Translations under genes and position numbers: made by a program | Assembly: GCF_014646295.1 (NCBI RefSeq) | Contig: NZ_BMNE01000010.1 | Coordinates: 157,142-221,141, forward strand | Source of the DNA: Nocardia rhizosphaerihabitans | Lineage (GTDB): Bacteria > Actinomycetota > Actinomycetes > Mycobacteriales > Mycobacteriaceae | DNA: 64,000 bases | Direction of reading: 5' to 3' | Part shown: positions 57,139 to 64,000 of the stretch, one piece after another | Layout: the number at the start of each line of letters is the position of its first letter | Position numbering within the stretch: position 1 is the first letter of the stretch | The notes under the pieces: model-generated | Seen by the model: the letters and a program-made list of their open reading frames with translations, nothing else | Database searches by the model: none | Told to the model about the DNA's origin: nothing

Positions 57139-58029
57139 ATGGTTGACCCCATGCCGGACCAGGACCCCTTCTTCGAGCACCGCCGTCTGCTGTTCGCGAC
57201 CGCCTACCGGATGCTCGGCACCGTCACCGACGCCGAGGACATCTTGCAAGACGCGTGGCTGAAATGGAACGACACCGATCACGCCGCGGTCGAGCACCCG
57301 AAGGCGTACCTGGTCCGGACCGTCACCAACCTGTCGCTGAACCGGCTCACCTCCGCCCGGGTGACCCGCGAGGCCTACGTCGGCCCGTGGCTGCCCGAGC
57401 CGGTACTGACCTCACCCGACATCGCCGAGGACGCCGCATTGGCCGACACTGTGTCCACCGCCATGCTGGTGGTGCTGGAAACCCTGACCCCCGTCGAACG
57501 CGCGGTATTCCTGCTGCGTGAGGTGTTCGGCTACACGCACGCCGAGATCGCCGAGGCGCTCGACAAGACCGAGGCGAACGTGCGCCAGATCGCGCACCGC
57601 GCCAAGAACCACGTCCAGTCGCGGCGTCCGCGCTTCGACACCGACATGGCCGCCCGCGCCCACATCACCGAACAGTTCATGGCCGCCTGCTCCGGCGGCG
57701 ACCTGAACGCGCTGATGGACCTGCTGGCCCCCGACGTCACCTGCTGGTCCGACGGCGGCGGCGTCGTCACCGCGGCGCGCAGGCCACTGCACGGTCCCGA
57801 CCACGTCGCCCGCTGGATCCTCGGCGTGCTGGCCAAACCCTCCTCTGCGGGCATCGAACTCAGCACCGCCGAGATCAACGGCGAACTGGGCACCCTCGCC
57901 TCGATCGGCGGAAACCCCGGCGCCGCCTTCACCTTCGACCTCGTCGACGGCCGCATCCAGAACCTGCGCTTCCAGGTCAACCCGGGCAAGCTGGCAGGCC
58001 TCTACCGCGGCACCGACCTGCTGGGCTGA
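57139..58029 (+). CDS. sigJ: ECF41-type sigma factor (SigJ) with SnoaL-like C-terminal domain
   Basis: A 296-residue sigma factor. Region 2 at about 10-75 (LLFATAYRMLGTVTDAEDIL, KAYLVRTVTNLSLNRL) and region 4 near 110-165 (LTPVERAVFLLREVFGYTHA, IAEALDKTEANVRQIAHRA), followed by a SnoaL/NTF2-like domain (ITEQFMAACSGGDLNALMDL) that regulates the sigma activity in ECF41 proteins in place of an anti-sigma factor. The end NLRFQVNPGKL is family-like. It lies 39 bp after the oxidoreductase. SigJ in mycobacteria is tied to peroxide stress. Confidence 0.93.
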   Translation: MVDPMPDQDPFFEHRRLLFATAYRMLGTVTDAEDILQDAWLKWNDTDHAAVEHPKAYLVRTVTNLSLNRLTSARVTREAYVGPWLPEPVLTSPDIAEDAALADTVSTAMLVVLETLTPVERAVFLLREVFGYTHAEIAEALDKTEANVRQIAHRAKNHVQSRRPRFDTDMAARAHITEQFMAACSGGDLNALMDLLAPDVTCWSDGGGVVTAARRPLHGPDHVARWILGVLAKPSSAGIELSTAEINGELGTLASIGGNPGAAFTFDLVDGRIQNLRFQVNPGKLAGLYRGTDLLG

Positions 58030-58101
58030 ATCGCGCTGCGCGCGAGCCGACTTCGGAATATCATCGAGGCCACCTCATCGGCCCCTCGGAAGGTGACTGC
58101 G

Positions 58102-58605
58102 GTGTCCGATCCGATCAGTCACGGGGTGTGGAACCCCGACCGAACACCCGAGGACTTCGCGGGCCGCTACCACGACCTCGTGCTCGAGCAATACAAGCTC
58201 TACGTCGAGATGGCCGACCGGATCAGTGCGCGCCGCAGCCTGACCAACAGCTTCTTTCTCACCCTCAACACCAGTGCCTTCACCGTCATCGGGCTCGTGC
58301 TGCAACTGCGGCCCGGGCGCGGGGTGTGGACGCTGATCTTCCCGACGGTGGCGCTGGTCGTGCAGTGCGGCGCTTGGTATTTCCTGCTGCGGTCCTACCG
58401 TCAGCTCAATGCGGCCAAGTACCGGGTCGTCGGCGAACTGGAGGAGCGGCTGCCCGCCTCGCCGTACTGGCGTGCGGAATGGGCGGCGCTCGGTCACGGC
58501 CGCGACCGCACGCTCTATACGCCGATTACCCATCTCGAGCAGTGGGTGCCGGTGGTCTTCGCGATCACCTACGTGGTCACCTATGTCGTCGCCGTGCTGC
58601 TGTGA
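58102..58605 (+). CDS. RipA/SLATT-like two-TM membrane protein
   Basis: A 167-residue protein from GTG 58102 with GGAAGG eight bases upstream (GTG 58093 is inside that site). Sequence features: a WNPDRTPEDF start, a helix YHDLVLEQYKLYVEMADRIS, then RRSLTNSFFLTLNTSAFTVIG (first TM), a second TM (TLIFPTVALVVQCGAWYFLL), and a final TM (VVFAITYVVTYVVAVLL). This matches the RipA-type octameric membrane protein family, akin to SLATT domains proposed as pore-forming effectors in nucleotide-signalling conflict systems. Separated by 15 bp from the next gene and surely paired with it. Confidence 0.75.
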   Translation: MSDPISHGVWNPDRTPEDFAGRYHDLVLEQYKLYVEMADRISARRSLTNSFFLTLNTSAFTVIGLVLQLRPGRGVWTLIFPTVALVVQCGAWYFLLRSYRQLNAAKYRVVGELEERLPASPYWRAEWAALGHGRDRTLYTPITHLEQWVPVVFAITYVVTYVVAVLL

Positions 58606-58620
58606 TCGTGGGGGCACGAC

Positions 58621-60045
58621 ATGACCGCGGAGGAACTCCGGCAGCGCGTACGCACCAAGGAATCGGAGTCGCTGCGGTCGGCACTCGGTAGCACCGCGAC
58701 GGTGCTGCTCTTGGCCGCGGCGATCGTCGGACTGGTGGTCTTCGCGCCCGAGCCGCTCGCGGAAGCCGTTCCCGCCGTACCGTTGTCGACGTGGCGGCAG
58801 CTCGTGCTGTTTCCGGTGGTGCCGTGCTGTTTCGGGTTGTTCGGGAGCGGCTGGGAGGGGGCACGCGACTGGTACGACTGGCAGCGCGCGCACCGCGTCC
58901 GACTCGACGTCGACCGTCGCCCCGAGCTGGCCGCCCTGCTGGTGCCGCCGCTCGAGAATCATCTGGACGCGCTGCGGAAGGTTCGCGGGCATCGGCAGGT
59001 GATGTGGCGGCGGGCGCGCTGGGTCGTGCTTCCGGTCGGCCTGGTCGTGGCCATCGCGATCTTCGGCGTGCAGGTCGAGGAACCCGACGGAACCATGCGG
59101 GAAGCGCCCGCCGCGCCCTATCTCGCGGTTCTGGTGGTGATCGCGGTCGCCATCGTCGGCGCGGCGCTCCCGCGCTGGCGTCGCTGGTCGGCGTCCTCCA
59201 CCGCCGAGAAGTGGTCACGTGACCCGGCCTACGCCGCATCGCTGACCCGGCTGGCCCCGGACCCGGTCGATGTGCGGGCCGCCGATATCCCCCCGCTGTG
59301 TGTGCAATTCGTGCGCCCGACACCGTCGCGCTACAAGGTCGGTGCGGTGACACGTACCCGCAATGTGTTCGGCTGGCCGCCCGAGGACATCGCCTATCTG
59401 CGCTTGTTCGACAACCATGCCCGGATCCGCAGCTTCCTGCGTGGCGCGTGGCGCGAGTTCGGCTATGTCCACATCCTGCGCAGCTCCGGCTCGGTCAGCC
59501 CCGAAGAGGTCGCTCGAGCCAAGGCGGGCAAGGCGATTCACACGCTCTTTGCGACCTCGCCCCGCACCTTCCGCACCGCACTGGCCGCCTGCCCCACCGA
59601 ACCGCTGCCGCCGGGCCGACATCGGCTGACCGGCATCACCAATACCCCGGAACGCGTCAACGATCCCGTCGGCAGCTACCCGGTACGAGCCCTGCTGTGC
59701 CACGGCAGCTTCTGGCAGAGTGCGGTCGACATGCTGCTGACCAGAGTCGGACTTGTCGTCGTCGATCTCTCGGGCTACCTTCCCGCCAACACCGGCACCC
59801 AATTCGAACTCCAACGGGTGATCGACCGTTTCCCGATCACCCGCGTCGTCCTGCTGTGCGACGACTCCGCCGACCGAACCTTCCTCCGTGCCCAGATCCA
59901 CTACCACTGGTCCCGCATGGCGGCCGGTTCCCCCAACGCGGGCGCTGCTGAACGAACGATCCTGGTGGCCATCACCGGCGCGGGGCGCGAGGCCGATCGC
60001 GAACTCATGGCACGGCTCCTCGAACGCCGCCGCGAGCGGGGATAG
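58621..60045 (+). CDS. Four-TM protein with C-terminal Rossmann-like (TIR/SLOG-like) domain
   Basis: A 474-residue protein I cannot assign to a named family. Residues about 24-42, 58-75, 133-151 and 166-184 are membrane helices, with a charged cytosolic loop between TM2 and TM3. The C-terminal 250 residues are cytosolic: a RLFDNHARIRSFLRGAWREF segment, then a core of strand RVGLVVVDLSGYLPANTGTQ and strand ITRVVLLCDDSADRTF, alternating like a nucleotide-binding alpha/beta sheet; the order S/T-rich turn, D, and EL after the strand recalls TIR and SLOG domains. With the RipA/SLATT-like neighbour this suggests a sensor/enzyme and a pore-forming partner. Function is inference. Confidence 0.7.
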   Translation: MTAEELRQRVRTKESESLRSALGSTATVLLLAAAIVGLVVFAPEPLAEAVPAVPLSTWRQLVLFPVVPCCFGLFGSGWEGARDWYDWQRAHRVRLDVDRRPELAALLVPPLENHLDALRKVRGHRQVMWRRARWVVLPVGLVVAIAIFGVQVEEPDGTMREAPAAPYLAVLVVIAVAIVGAALPRWRRWSASSTAEKWSRDPAYAASLTRLAPDPVDVRAADIPPLCVQFVRPTPSRYKVGAVTRTRNVFGWPPEDIAYLRLFDNHARIRSFLRGAWREFGYVHILRSSGSVSPEEVARAKAGKAIHTLFATSPRTFRTALAACPTEPLPPGRHRLTGITNTPERVNDPVGSYPVRALLCHGSFWQSAVDMLLTRVGLVVVDLSGYLPANTGTQFELQRVIDRFPITRVVLLCDDSADRTFLRAQIHYHWSRMAAGSPNAGAAERTILVAITGAGREADRELMARLLERRRERG

Positions 60046-60059
60046 CCGGATGGGCCAGA

Positions 60060-60704
60060 ATGGCGAGCGTGTCCGCCCAGGAACTCGCCGTCGATCCGCC
60101 CACCGCCGCGCGCAGGTTGCTCGGCGCGACCCTGTCGTCGGGGCCGGTCTCCGTGCGCATCGTCGAGGTCGAGGCCTACGGCAGCGATCCGGCGGGGCTG
60201 TGGCCCGATCCCGCCGCCCATTCCTGGCCGGGGCCGACCGCCCGTAATGCGGTGATGTTCGGTCCGGCCGGGCGGCTCTACGTGTACCGCTCGTACGGCA
60301 TCCACGTCTGCGCGAACGTGACCACCGGATTCGACGGTGCGGCCGCGGCAGTGCTGCTCCGCGCCGGCGAGGTCATCGCAGGTCATGATCTCGCCCGCGT
60401 CCGCCGCCCCGCCTCGCGGTCCGATGTCGACCTGGCTCGCGGCCCCGGAAACCTGGGCAGCGCACTGGGTTTCACCTTCGACGACTACGGCACCGAGTTG
60501 TTCGACCCGTACTCCGAGATCCGGCTCGAGCTGAATCCGGCTGTCCCGCAGGCCGAGATCGCGGTGGGGCCGCGCATCGGGGTGAGTGTGGCCGCCGACG
60601 TCGCGTGGCGGTTCTGGCTGCCCGCCTCGCCCGCGGTATCCACCTACCGGCGCAGTCCACGTGCGCCCGAACCGGTCGCGAAAAAAATTTCGCGGCGGCG
60701 ATGA
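60060..60704 (+). CDS. mpg: DNA-3-methyladenine glycosylase (AAG/MPG type)
   Basis: A 214-residue glycosylase that removes 3-methyladenine and related alkylated bases. The catalytic glutamate is in VEVEAYGSDP, the water-positioning tyrosine region in LYVYRSYGIHVCANV, and RGPGNLGSALGF later; AHSWPGPTARNAVMF matches the HAxxGxTxRNxxMF family block but the histidine is preceded by DPA. Start ATG 60060; GTG 60069 is possible. Location just upstream of tyrS matches the mycobacterial order. Confidence 0.93.
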   Translation: MASVSAQELAVDPPTAARRLLGATLSSGPVSVRIVEVEAYGSDPAGLWPDPAAHSWPGPTARNAVMFGPAGRLYVYRSYGIHVCANVTTGFDGAAAAVLLRAGEVIAGHDLARVRRPASRSDVDLARGPGNLGSALGFTFDDYGTELFDPYSEIRLELNPAVPQAEIAVGPRIGVSVAADVAWRFWLPASPAVSTYRRSPRAPEPVAKKISRRR

Positions 60705-60776
60705 ATTCGCTACGCGGGCCACGTCCTATCTGGTGAACGCGCTACCCACCGAGCGCAACCGACCGAAGGACACGAC

Positions 60777-61208
60777 ATGACCACCACGACCACCACCTCT
60801 TCCGCGACCTTCTCCACCGCTGCCGTCTACCGCCCCGGCAAGATCCGCAACCGCGTCCTGTGGACTCTGCAGGTGGTACTCGGCCTGTTCTTCATCATCG
60901 CCTCGGGCGGCCCGAAGATCGTCATCCCGAACATCCTGATGGAAAACCCGCCCGAGAACCTGACCATCTCCCTCGGGCTGCTCATCTTCATCGGAGTCGC
61001 GGAGGTGGCCGGCGGTATCGGCCTGATGGTGCCGCGGCTCAGTGCCATGGCCGCCATCGGCCTGTCCGTGCTCACCGTGCTCGCCGCCGCGACGCAGGCC
61101 TTCATCGCCGACAAGCCCGCGATGGGAATCTTCCCGCTGGTGCTGGCCGCGATCTTCGCCTGGATCGCCTACGAGCGCCGCGACAGCATCACCTCGCTGG
61201 TTCGGTGA
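60777..61208 (+). CDS. DoxX-family membrane protein
   Basis: A 143-residue protein with four membrane helices after a Thr/Ser-rich start. DoxX-like features: VLWTLQVVLGLFFIIASGGP (GGxxK follows as GGPKI), then LIFIGVAEVAGGIGLMVPRL and a last FPLVLAAIFAWIAYERR. Family members interact with quinones or redox partners and some support oxidant defence. AAGGA precedes ATG 60777. Single gene between mpg and the hydrolase. Confidence 0.88.
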   Translation: MTTTTTTSSATFSTAAVYRPGKIRNRVLWTLQVVLGLFFIIASGGPKIVIPNILMENPPENLTISLGLLIFIGVAEVAGGIGLMVPRLSAMAAIGLSVLTVLAAATQAFIADKPAMGIFPLVLAAIFAWIAYERRDSITSLVR

Positions 61209-61396
61209 GTCACCGACCGCGCTGAGCATCGCCGGGCCGAGCAGGTCCGGCGATTTTCGGCGTCCGCGGACACCGGTGGGGTTGTCCGCGGACACAAGGG
61301 CACGCGGCGGAACTCGTTGCCGAATCCTATGGGACCCGGGCCACTTCCGGTGCGACGATCGATGTCCACACGCCCGAGCCTTCCGCAGGAGTATTC

Positions 61397-62245
61397 GTGT
61401 TCACCTTCACCAGCAGTGACGGCATCACCATCCATGTCCGGAGCTGGTTGCCCGCCGCTGTCGAACCGGTGGGTGTGGTGCAGATCGCGCACGGCATGGG
61501 TGAGCACTCGGATCGGTACAGCCATCTGGCCACCACGCTGGCGGCACTCGGCTACGCCGTCTACGCCGGCGACCACCGGGGCCACGGCTACAGCATGTTC
61601 TCCGAGCCGGGGAAACTCGGCGACGACGGCTGGAACCTGCTCGTCGCCGACCTGGTGACGCTGACCGAACTGCTGCGGGAGCGTCATCCCGGCCTGCCGG
61701 TCACCCTGTTCGGGCACAGCCTCGGCTCCTTCGCGGTACAGCACTACATCCTCGATCACTCCACGCTCGTCGACGAGGTCGTGCTGTGCGGGTCGACGGC
61801 GGTGGACGGGCTCTTCGACAACATCGCGGCCGCGGGCGGCGACCTGACGGCCTTCTTCAACGCCCGATTCCAGCCGACGCGCACCGACGCGGACTGGATC
61901 AGCAGCGACGAAGCGCAGGTCGACGCGTACCTCGCCGATCCCTGGTGCGGCTTCGCCATCGACGACACCAATATGGCGCAGCTCGCGGCCACCGCCTACC
62001 AGCGCCTGAACGATCCGAGCACCGTGCGCACCGACCTGCCGATGTACGTGATGGTCGGCGACCAGGATCCGCTCAACGACGGCACGCGCCTGTCCGACCA
62101 GCTGGTCCAGCGCTACCGCGACGCGGGACTGACCGACATCACCTACCGGATCTACCCGGGCGCCCGCCACGAGGTGCTCAACGAGGTCAACCGGGACGAG
62201 GTCGAAGCCGAGCTCGCTGACTGGGTCACCCGCGTGCGGGTCTGA
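61397..62245 (+). CDS. Alpha/beta hydrolase, monoacylglycerol-lipase-like (serine aminopeptidase S33)
   Basis: A 282-residue protein from GTG 61397 with GCAGGAG upstream. The HGMGEHSDRY oxyanion region is near residue 34, DHRGHGYS near 60, nucleophile GHSLGS near 108, catalytic Asp in VGDQDPLNDG and His in GARHEVLNE near 257: exactly the bacterial/YtpA/Rv0183-type monoacylglycerol-lipase pattern. No signal peptide. It is followed by a GC hairpin and then tyrS. Confidence 0.92.
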   Translation: MFTFTSSDGITIHVRSWLPAAVEPVGVVQIAHGMGEHSDRYSHLATTLAALGYAVYAGDHRGHGYSMFSEPGKLGDDGWNLLVADLVTLTELLRERHPGLPVTLFGHSLGSFAVQHYILDHSTLVDEVVLCGSTAVDGLFDNIAAAGGDLTAFFNARFQPTRTDADWISSDEAQVDAYLADPWCGFAIDDTNMAQLAATAYQRLNDPSTVRTDLPMYVMVGDQDPLNDGTRLSDQLVQRYRDAGLTDITYRIYPGARHEVLNEVNRDEVEAELADWVTRVRV

Positions 62246-62262
62246 GCGCCCAGTCAGCCCGA

Positions 62263-62289
62263 CACCGCCCGACCTGCGCGCGGGCGGTG
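62263..62289 (+). terminator. GC hairpin after the hydrolase gene
   Basis: CACCGCCCG at 62263-62271 pairs with CGGGCGGTG at 62281-62289 around a 9-base loop, 18 bp after the hydrolase stop. It separates the hydrolase from tyrS. Confidence 0.6.
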
Positions 62290-62315
62290 GAACGAGTACG
62301 GAAAGATGGAACACC

Positions 62316-63602
62316 GTGACCGGCGACATCTTCGACGAACTGACCTGGCGCGGCCTGATCGCGCAGTCCACCGACCTGGACGAGCTGCGGGCGGCAGCCG
62401 CTACCGCGCCGCTGACCCTGTATGCCGGCTTCGACCCCACCGCGGCCAGTCTGCACGCGGGGCACCTCGTCCCGCTGCTCGCACTGAAGCGTTTCCAGCG
62501 GGCCGGTCACCGGCCGATCGTCCTCGCGGGTGGTGCCACCGGCCTCATCGGTGACCCGCGCGACGTCGGCGAACGCACGATGAACTCCAGCGACACCGTC
62601 GCCGAATGGGCTCAGCGCATCCGCTCCCAGCTCGAGCGTTTCGTCGACCTCGACGATTCGCCGACCGGCGCGGTGATCGCCGACAACATGGACTGGACCG
62701 GCTCGCTGTCGACGGTGGACTTCCTGCGCGACGTCGGCAAGCACTTCTCGGTCAATGTCATGCTCGCCCGCGACACCGTCAAGCGGCGGCTCGAGGGTGA
62801 CGGCATCTCCTACACCGAATTCAGCTACATGCTGCTGCAGGCCAACGACTACCTGCAGCTGCGGCGCGAATACGGCTGCATCCTGCAGGTCGGCGGCTCC
62901 GACCAGTGGGGCAACATCATCGCCGGCGTCGAGCTGAACCGCCGCGTCGACGGTGCGCACGTGCACGCGCTCACCGTCCCCCTGGTGACCTCGGCCGACG
63001 GCAAGAAGTTCGGCAAGTCCACCGGTGGCGGCAGTCTGTGGCTCGACCCCGAACTGACCAGCCCCTACGCCTGGTACCAGTACTTCGTGAACACCGCCGA
63101 CGCCGATGTCGTGCGGTACCTGCGCTGGTTCACCTTCCTCGGCAGGGAAGAACTCGACGAGCTCGAGCGGGCGACCGCGGAACGCCCGTTCGCCCGCGAG
63201 GCGCAGAAGCGCCTGGCCGCCGAGATGACCACGCTGGTGCACGGCGAAGCCGAGACCCATGCGGTGGAACTGGCGAGCCAGGCCCTGTTCGGCCGCGGTG
63301 ACCTGCGTGAACTCCCGGAATCGACGCTGGGCGCCGCCCTGCGCGAGACCGCGATCGACGGCAAGGTCGCCGAGGTCGTGCCGGGCGAACCGAACACGAT
63401 CGTCGATCTGCTCGTCGCGTCCGGCCTGGCCGAGAGCAGGGGAGCGGCCCGTCGCGTGGTCAACGAAGGCGGTGCGTCGGTGAACAACGAGCGCATCGGC
63501 GACATCGAGTGGACCCCGTCCGACGCCGACTACCTGCACGGGCAGTGGCTGGTGCTGCGCCGGGGCAAGAAGAACATGGCAGGCGTCCGGCGGATAGCCT
63601 GA
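62316..63602 (+). CDS. tyrS: Tyrosyl-tRNA synthetase
   Basis: A 428-residue class I synthetase. The HIGH motif is HAGH at residues 47-50, KMSKS is KFGKS at 231-235, and GGSDQWGNI near 193 recognises tyrosine; a C-terminal S4 RNA-binding domain (SRGAARRVVNEGGASVNNER) binds the tRNA. GTG start at 62316, after GGAAAG. TyrS immediately upstream of an rRNA operon is the arrangement of mycolic-acid actinobacteria. No T-box leader is seen. Confidence 0.97.
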   Translation: MTGDIFDELTWRGLIAQSTDLDELRAAAATAPLTLYAGFDPTAASLHAGHLVPLLALKRFQRAGHRPIVLAGGATGLIGDPRDVGERTMNSSDTVAEWAQRIRSQLERFVDLDDSPTGAVIADNMDWTGSLSTVDFLRDVGKHFSVNVMLARDTVKRRLEGDGISYTEFSYMLLQANDYLQLRREYGCILQVGGSDQWGNIIAGVELNRRVDGAHVHALTVPLVTSADGKKFGKSTGGGSLWLDPELTSPYAWYQYFVNTADADVVRYLRWFTFLGREELDELERATAERPFAREAQKRLAAEMTTLVHGEAETHAVELASQALFGRGDLRELPESTLGAALRETAIDGKVAEVVPGEPNTIVDLLVASGLAESRGAARRVVNEGGASVNNERIGDIEWTPSDADYLHGQWLVLRRGKKNMAGVRRIA

Positions 63603-63614
63603 TCTCGCCGCGGA

Positions 63615-63644
63615 GGCCTGAATCACATCCGTGTGATTCAGGCC
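63615..63644 (+). terminator. Strong 13 bp hairpin after tyrS
   Basis: GGCCTGAATCACA at 63615-63627 pairs perfectly with TGTGATTCAGGCC at 63632-63644 around the loop TCCG (63628-63631), 12 bp after the tyrS stop. No T-run follows. It should stop tyrS transcription before the rrn promoters. Confidence 0.8.
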
Positions 63645-63702
63645 GGCGCAGCGGCCGAGTCCGGCGCTCTGACCTGCGCAGATTCCCTGCTGTCCAGGCG
63701 AT

Positions 63703-63731
63703 TTGACGCGGAGTTATCCGGCGCGTAACTT
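63703..63731 (+). promoter_or_regulatory. rrn promoter P1, TTGACG-N17-TAACTT
   Basis: TTGACG at 63703-63708 and TAACTT at 63726-63731 with a 17 bp spacer, a good housekeeping-sigma promoter in an AT-richer stretch about 100 bp after tyrS. First of two tandem promoters of the ribosomal RNA operon. Confidence 0.65.
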
Positions 63732-63861
63732 ATTGGAAGTCAGAGCGACACGGACACCAACCCGGAGCCGAGACGCTGGCCCTCAGGGCGAGCGGGCGTA
63801 GGGAAAACGCGGTAGGACGGGGTGCGCCTGGCATTGCCTCATCGAGTGACCAGCGTTACGA

Positions 63862-63890
63862 TTGACATCGCCTGGAAGCACGGTTAGGCT
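63862..63890 (+). promoter_or_regulatory. rrn promoter P2, TTGACA-N17-TAGGCT
   Basis: A perfect TTGACA at 63862-63867, 17 bp spacer, TAGGCT at 63885-63890. Closest promoter to the rrn leader; the start site should fall near 63897. Similar TTGACA-N17/18 promoters drive rrn in mycobacteria and relatives. Confidence 0.75.
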
Positions 63891-63904
63891 GGAACAGTTG
63901 CCCT

Positions 63905-63937
63905 GGAGGAGATCCGGACGAGAGCCGGTGGTCCTCC
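63905..63937 (+). ncRNA. Hairpin in the rrn leader
   Basis: GGAGGA at 63905-63910 pairs with TCCTCC at 63932-63937, with an inner CCGG/CCGG pair. It lies just after the expected start of rrn transcription and may be part of the antitermination or processing leader. Confidence 0.45.
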
Positions 63938-64000
63938 TTGTGCGTGTGTTCTTTGAGAACTCAATAGTGTGTCGATGAATGTCAGTGCCAATATTATTAT
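63938..64000 (+). ncRNA. 16S rRNA operon leader (window ends before the 16S gene)
   Basis: The stretch CTTTGAGAACTCAATAGTG at about 63951-63969 is the very conserved rrn leader element (antitermination / RNase III processing region) of actinobacteria. The 16S start should lie some 100 or more bases beyond the window; no 16S sequence is yet visible at 64000. Confidence 0.75.

Overview
The window is very GC-rich, densely coded DNA from a mycolic-acid actinobacterium, most likely Nocardia or a close relative. The evidence is a complete yrbE/mce lipid-import operon, an arg cluster in the mycobacterial gene order, an Rv1683-type lipase/acyl-CoA-ligase fusion, an mpg-tyrS pair directly upstream of a ribosomal RNA operon, and GTG starts with four-base gene overlaps. 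Genus assignment is inference. I found no tRNA, CRISPR array, transposase or phage genes. The window ends in the rrn leader, just before the expected 16S gene.

Region by region: 1-4.7 kb is a D-amino-acid/aldonate catabolic operon (PLP D-amino-acid enzyme, D-aminoacylase, KHG/KDPG aldolase, GntP permease). 4.7-10.7 kb is a patchwork of regulator/enzyme pairs: a TetR with three phased operators facing an FAD monooxygenase, a WYL regulator facing a flavin-type protein, a PEP-mutase-like gene without a start codon, decayed DNA, and an ECF42 sigma factor with its DGPF partner. 10.8-18 kb holds a cation/proton antiporter and argCJBDFR. 18-30.6 kb carries a SLOG + DUF4184 pair, a mce-associated membrane gene pair, mceF-A, yrbEB-A, a divergent TetR and an aldose epimerase. 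30.6-31.4 kb has three tiny hydrophobic-peptide genes and a collapsed acetyltransferase. 31.6-34.6 kb is argG and argH, cut off from the rest of the arg cluster by about 13.6 kb.

34.6-38 kb has an SMR efflux protein, threonine ammonia-lyase, a class-C-type serine hydrolase and a small conserved protein. 38.1-42.2 kb (minus strand) is the most distinctive locus: a family 2B encapsulin shell with a cyclic-nucleotide-binding-like insertion, 2-methylisoborneol synthase, geranyl-diphosphate C-methyltransferase and isopentenyl-diphosphate isomerase, as one tight operon. This would couple C5 isomer supply, C11 precursor formation and cyclisation of an earthy odorant, with the cyclase probably packed in a protein nanocompartment. 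43-46 kb is the lipase/ligase fusion. 46.1-51.5 kb is a lipid-linked sugar modification locus (sugar aminotransferase, GT2, GT-C-like membrane protein, GtrA) plus a Trm112-like protein.

52-54.1 kb is an ABC exporter with its TetR regulator and a tandem operator. 54.2-58 kb has a multicopper oxidase, an NDH-2-like oxidoreductase and an ECF41 (SigJ) sigma factor with a matching promoter. 58.1-60 kb is a two-gene membrane system (RipA/SLATT-like protein plus a four-TM protein with a Rossmann-like domain) that may be a nucleotide-signalling or conflict module. 60-64 kb has mpg, a DoxX protein, a lipase-like hydrolase, tyrS, a strong terminator and two tandem rrn promoters.

Several gene relics (around 8.8-9.2, 30.95-31.12, 42.5-43 and 51.5-52 kb) show that the accessory intervals have been remodelled by deletion.
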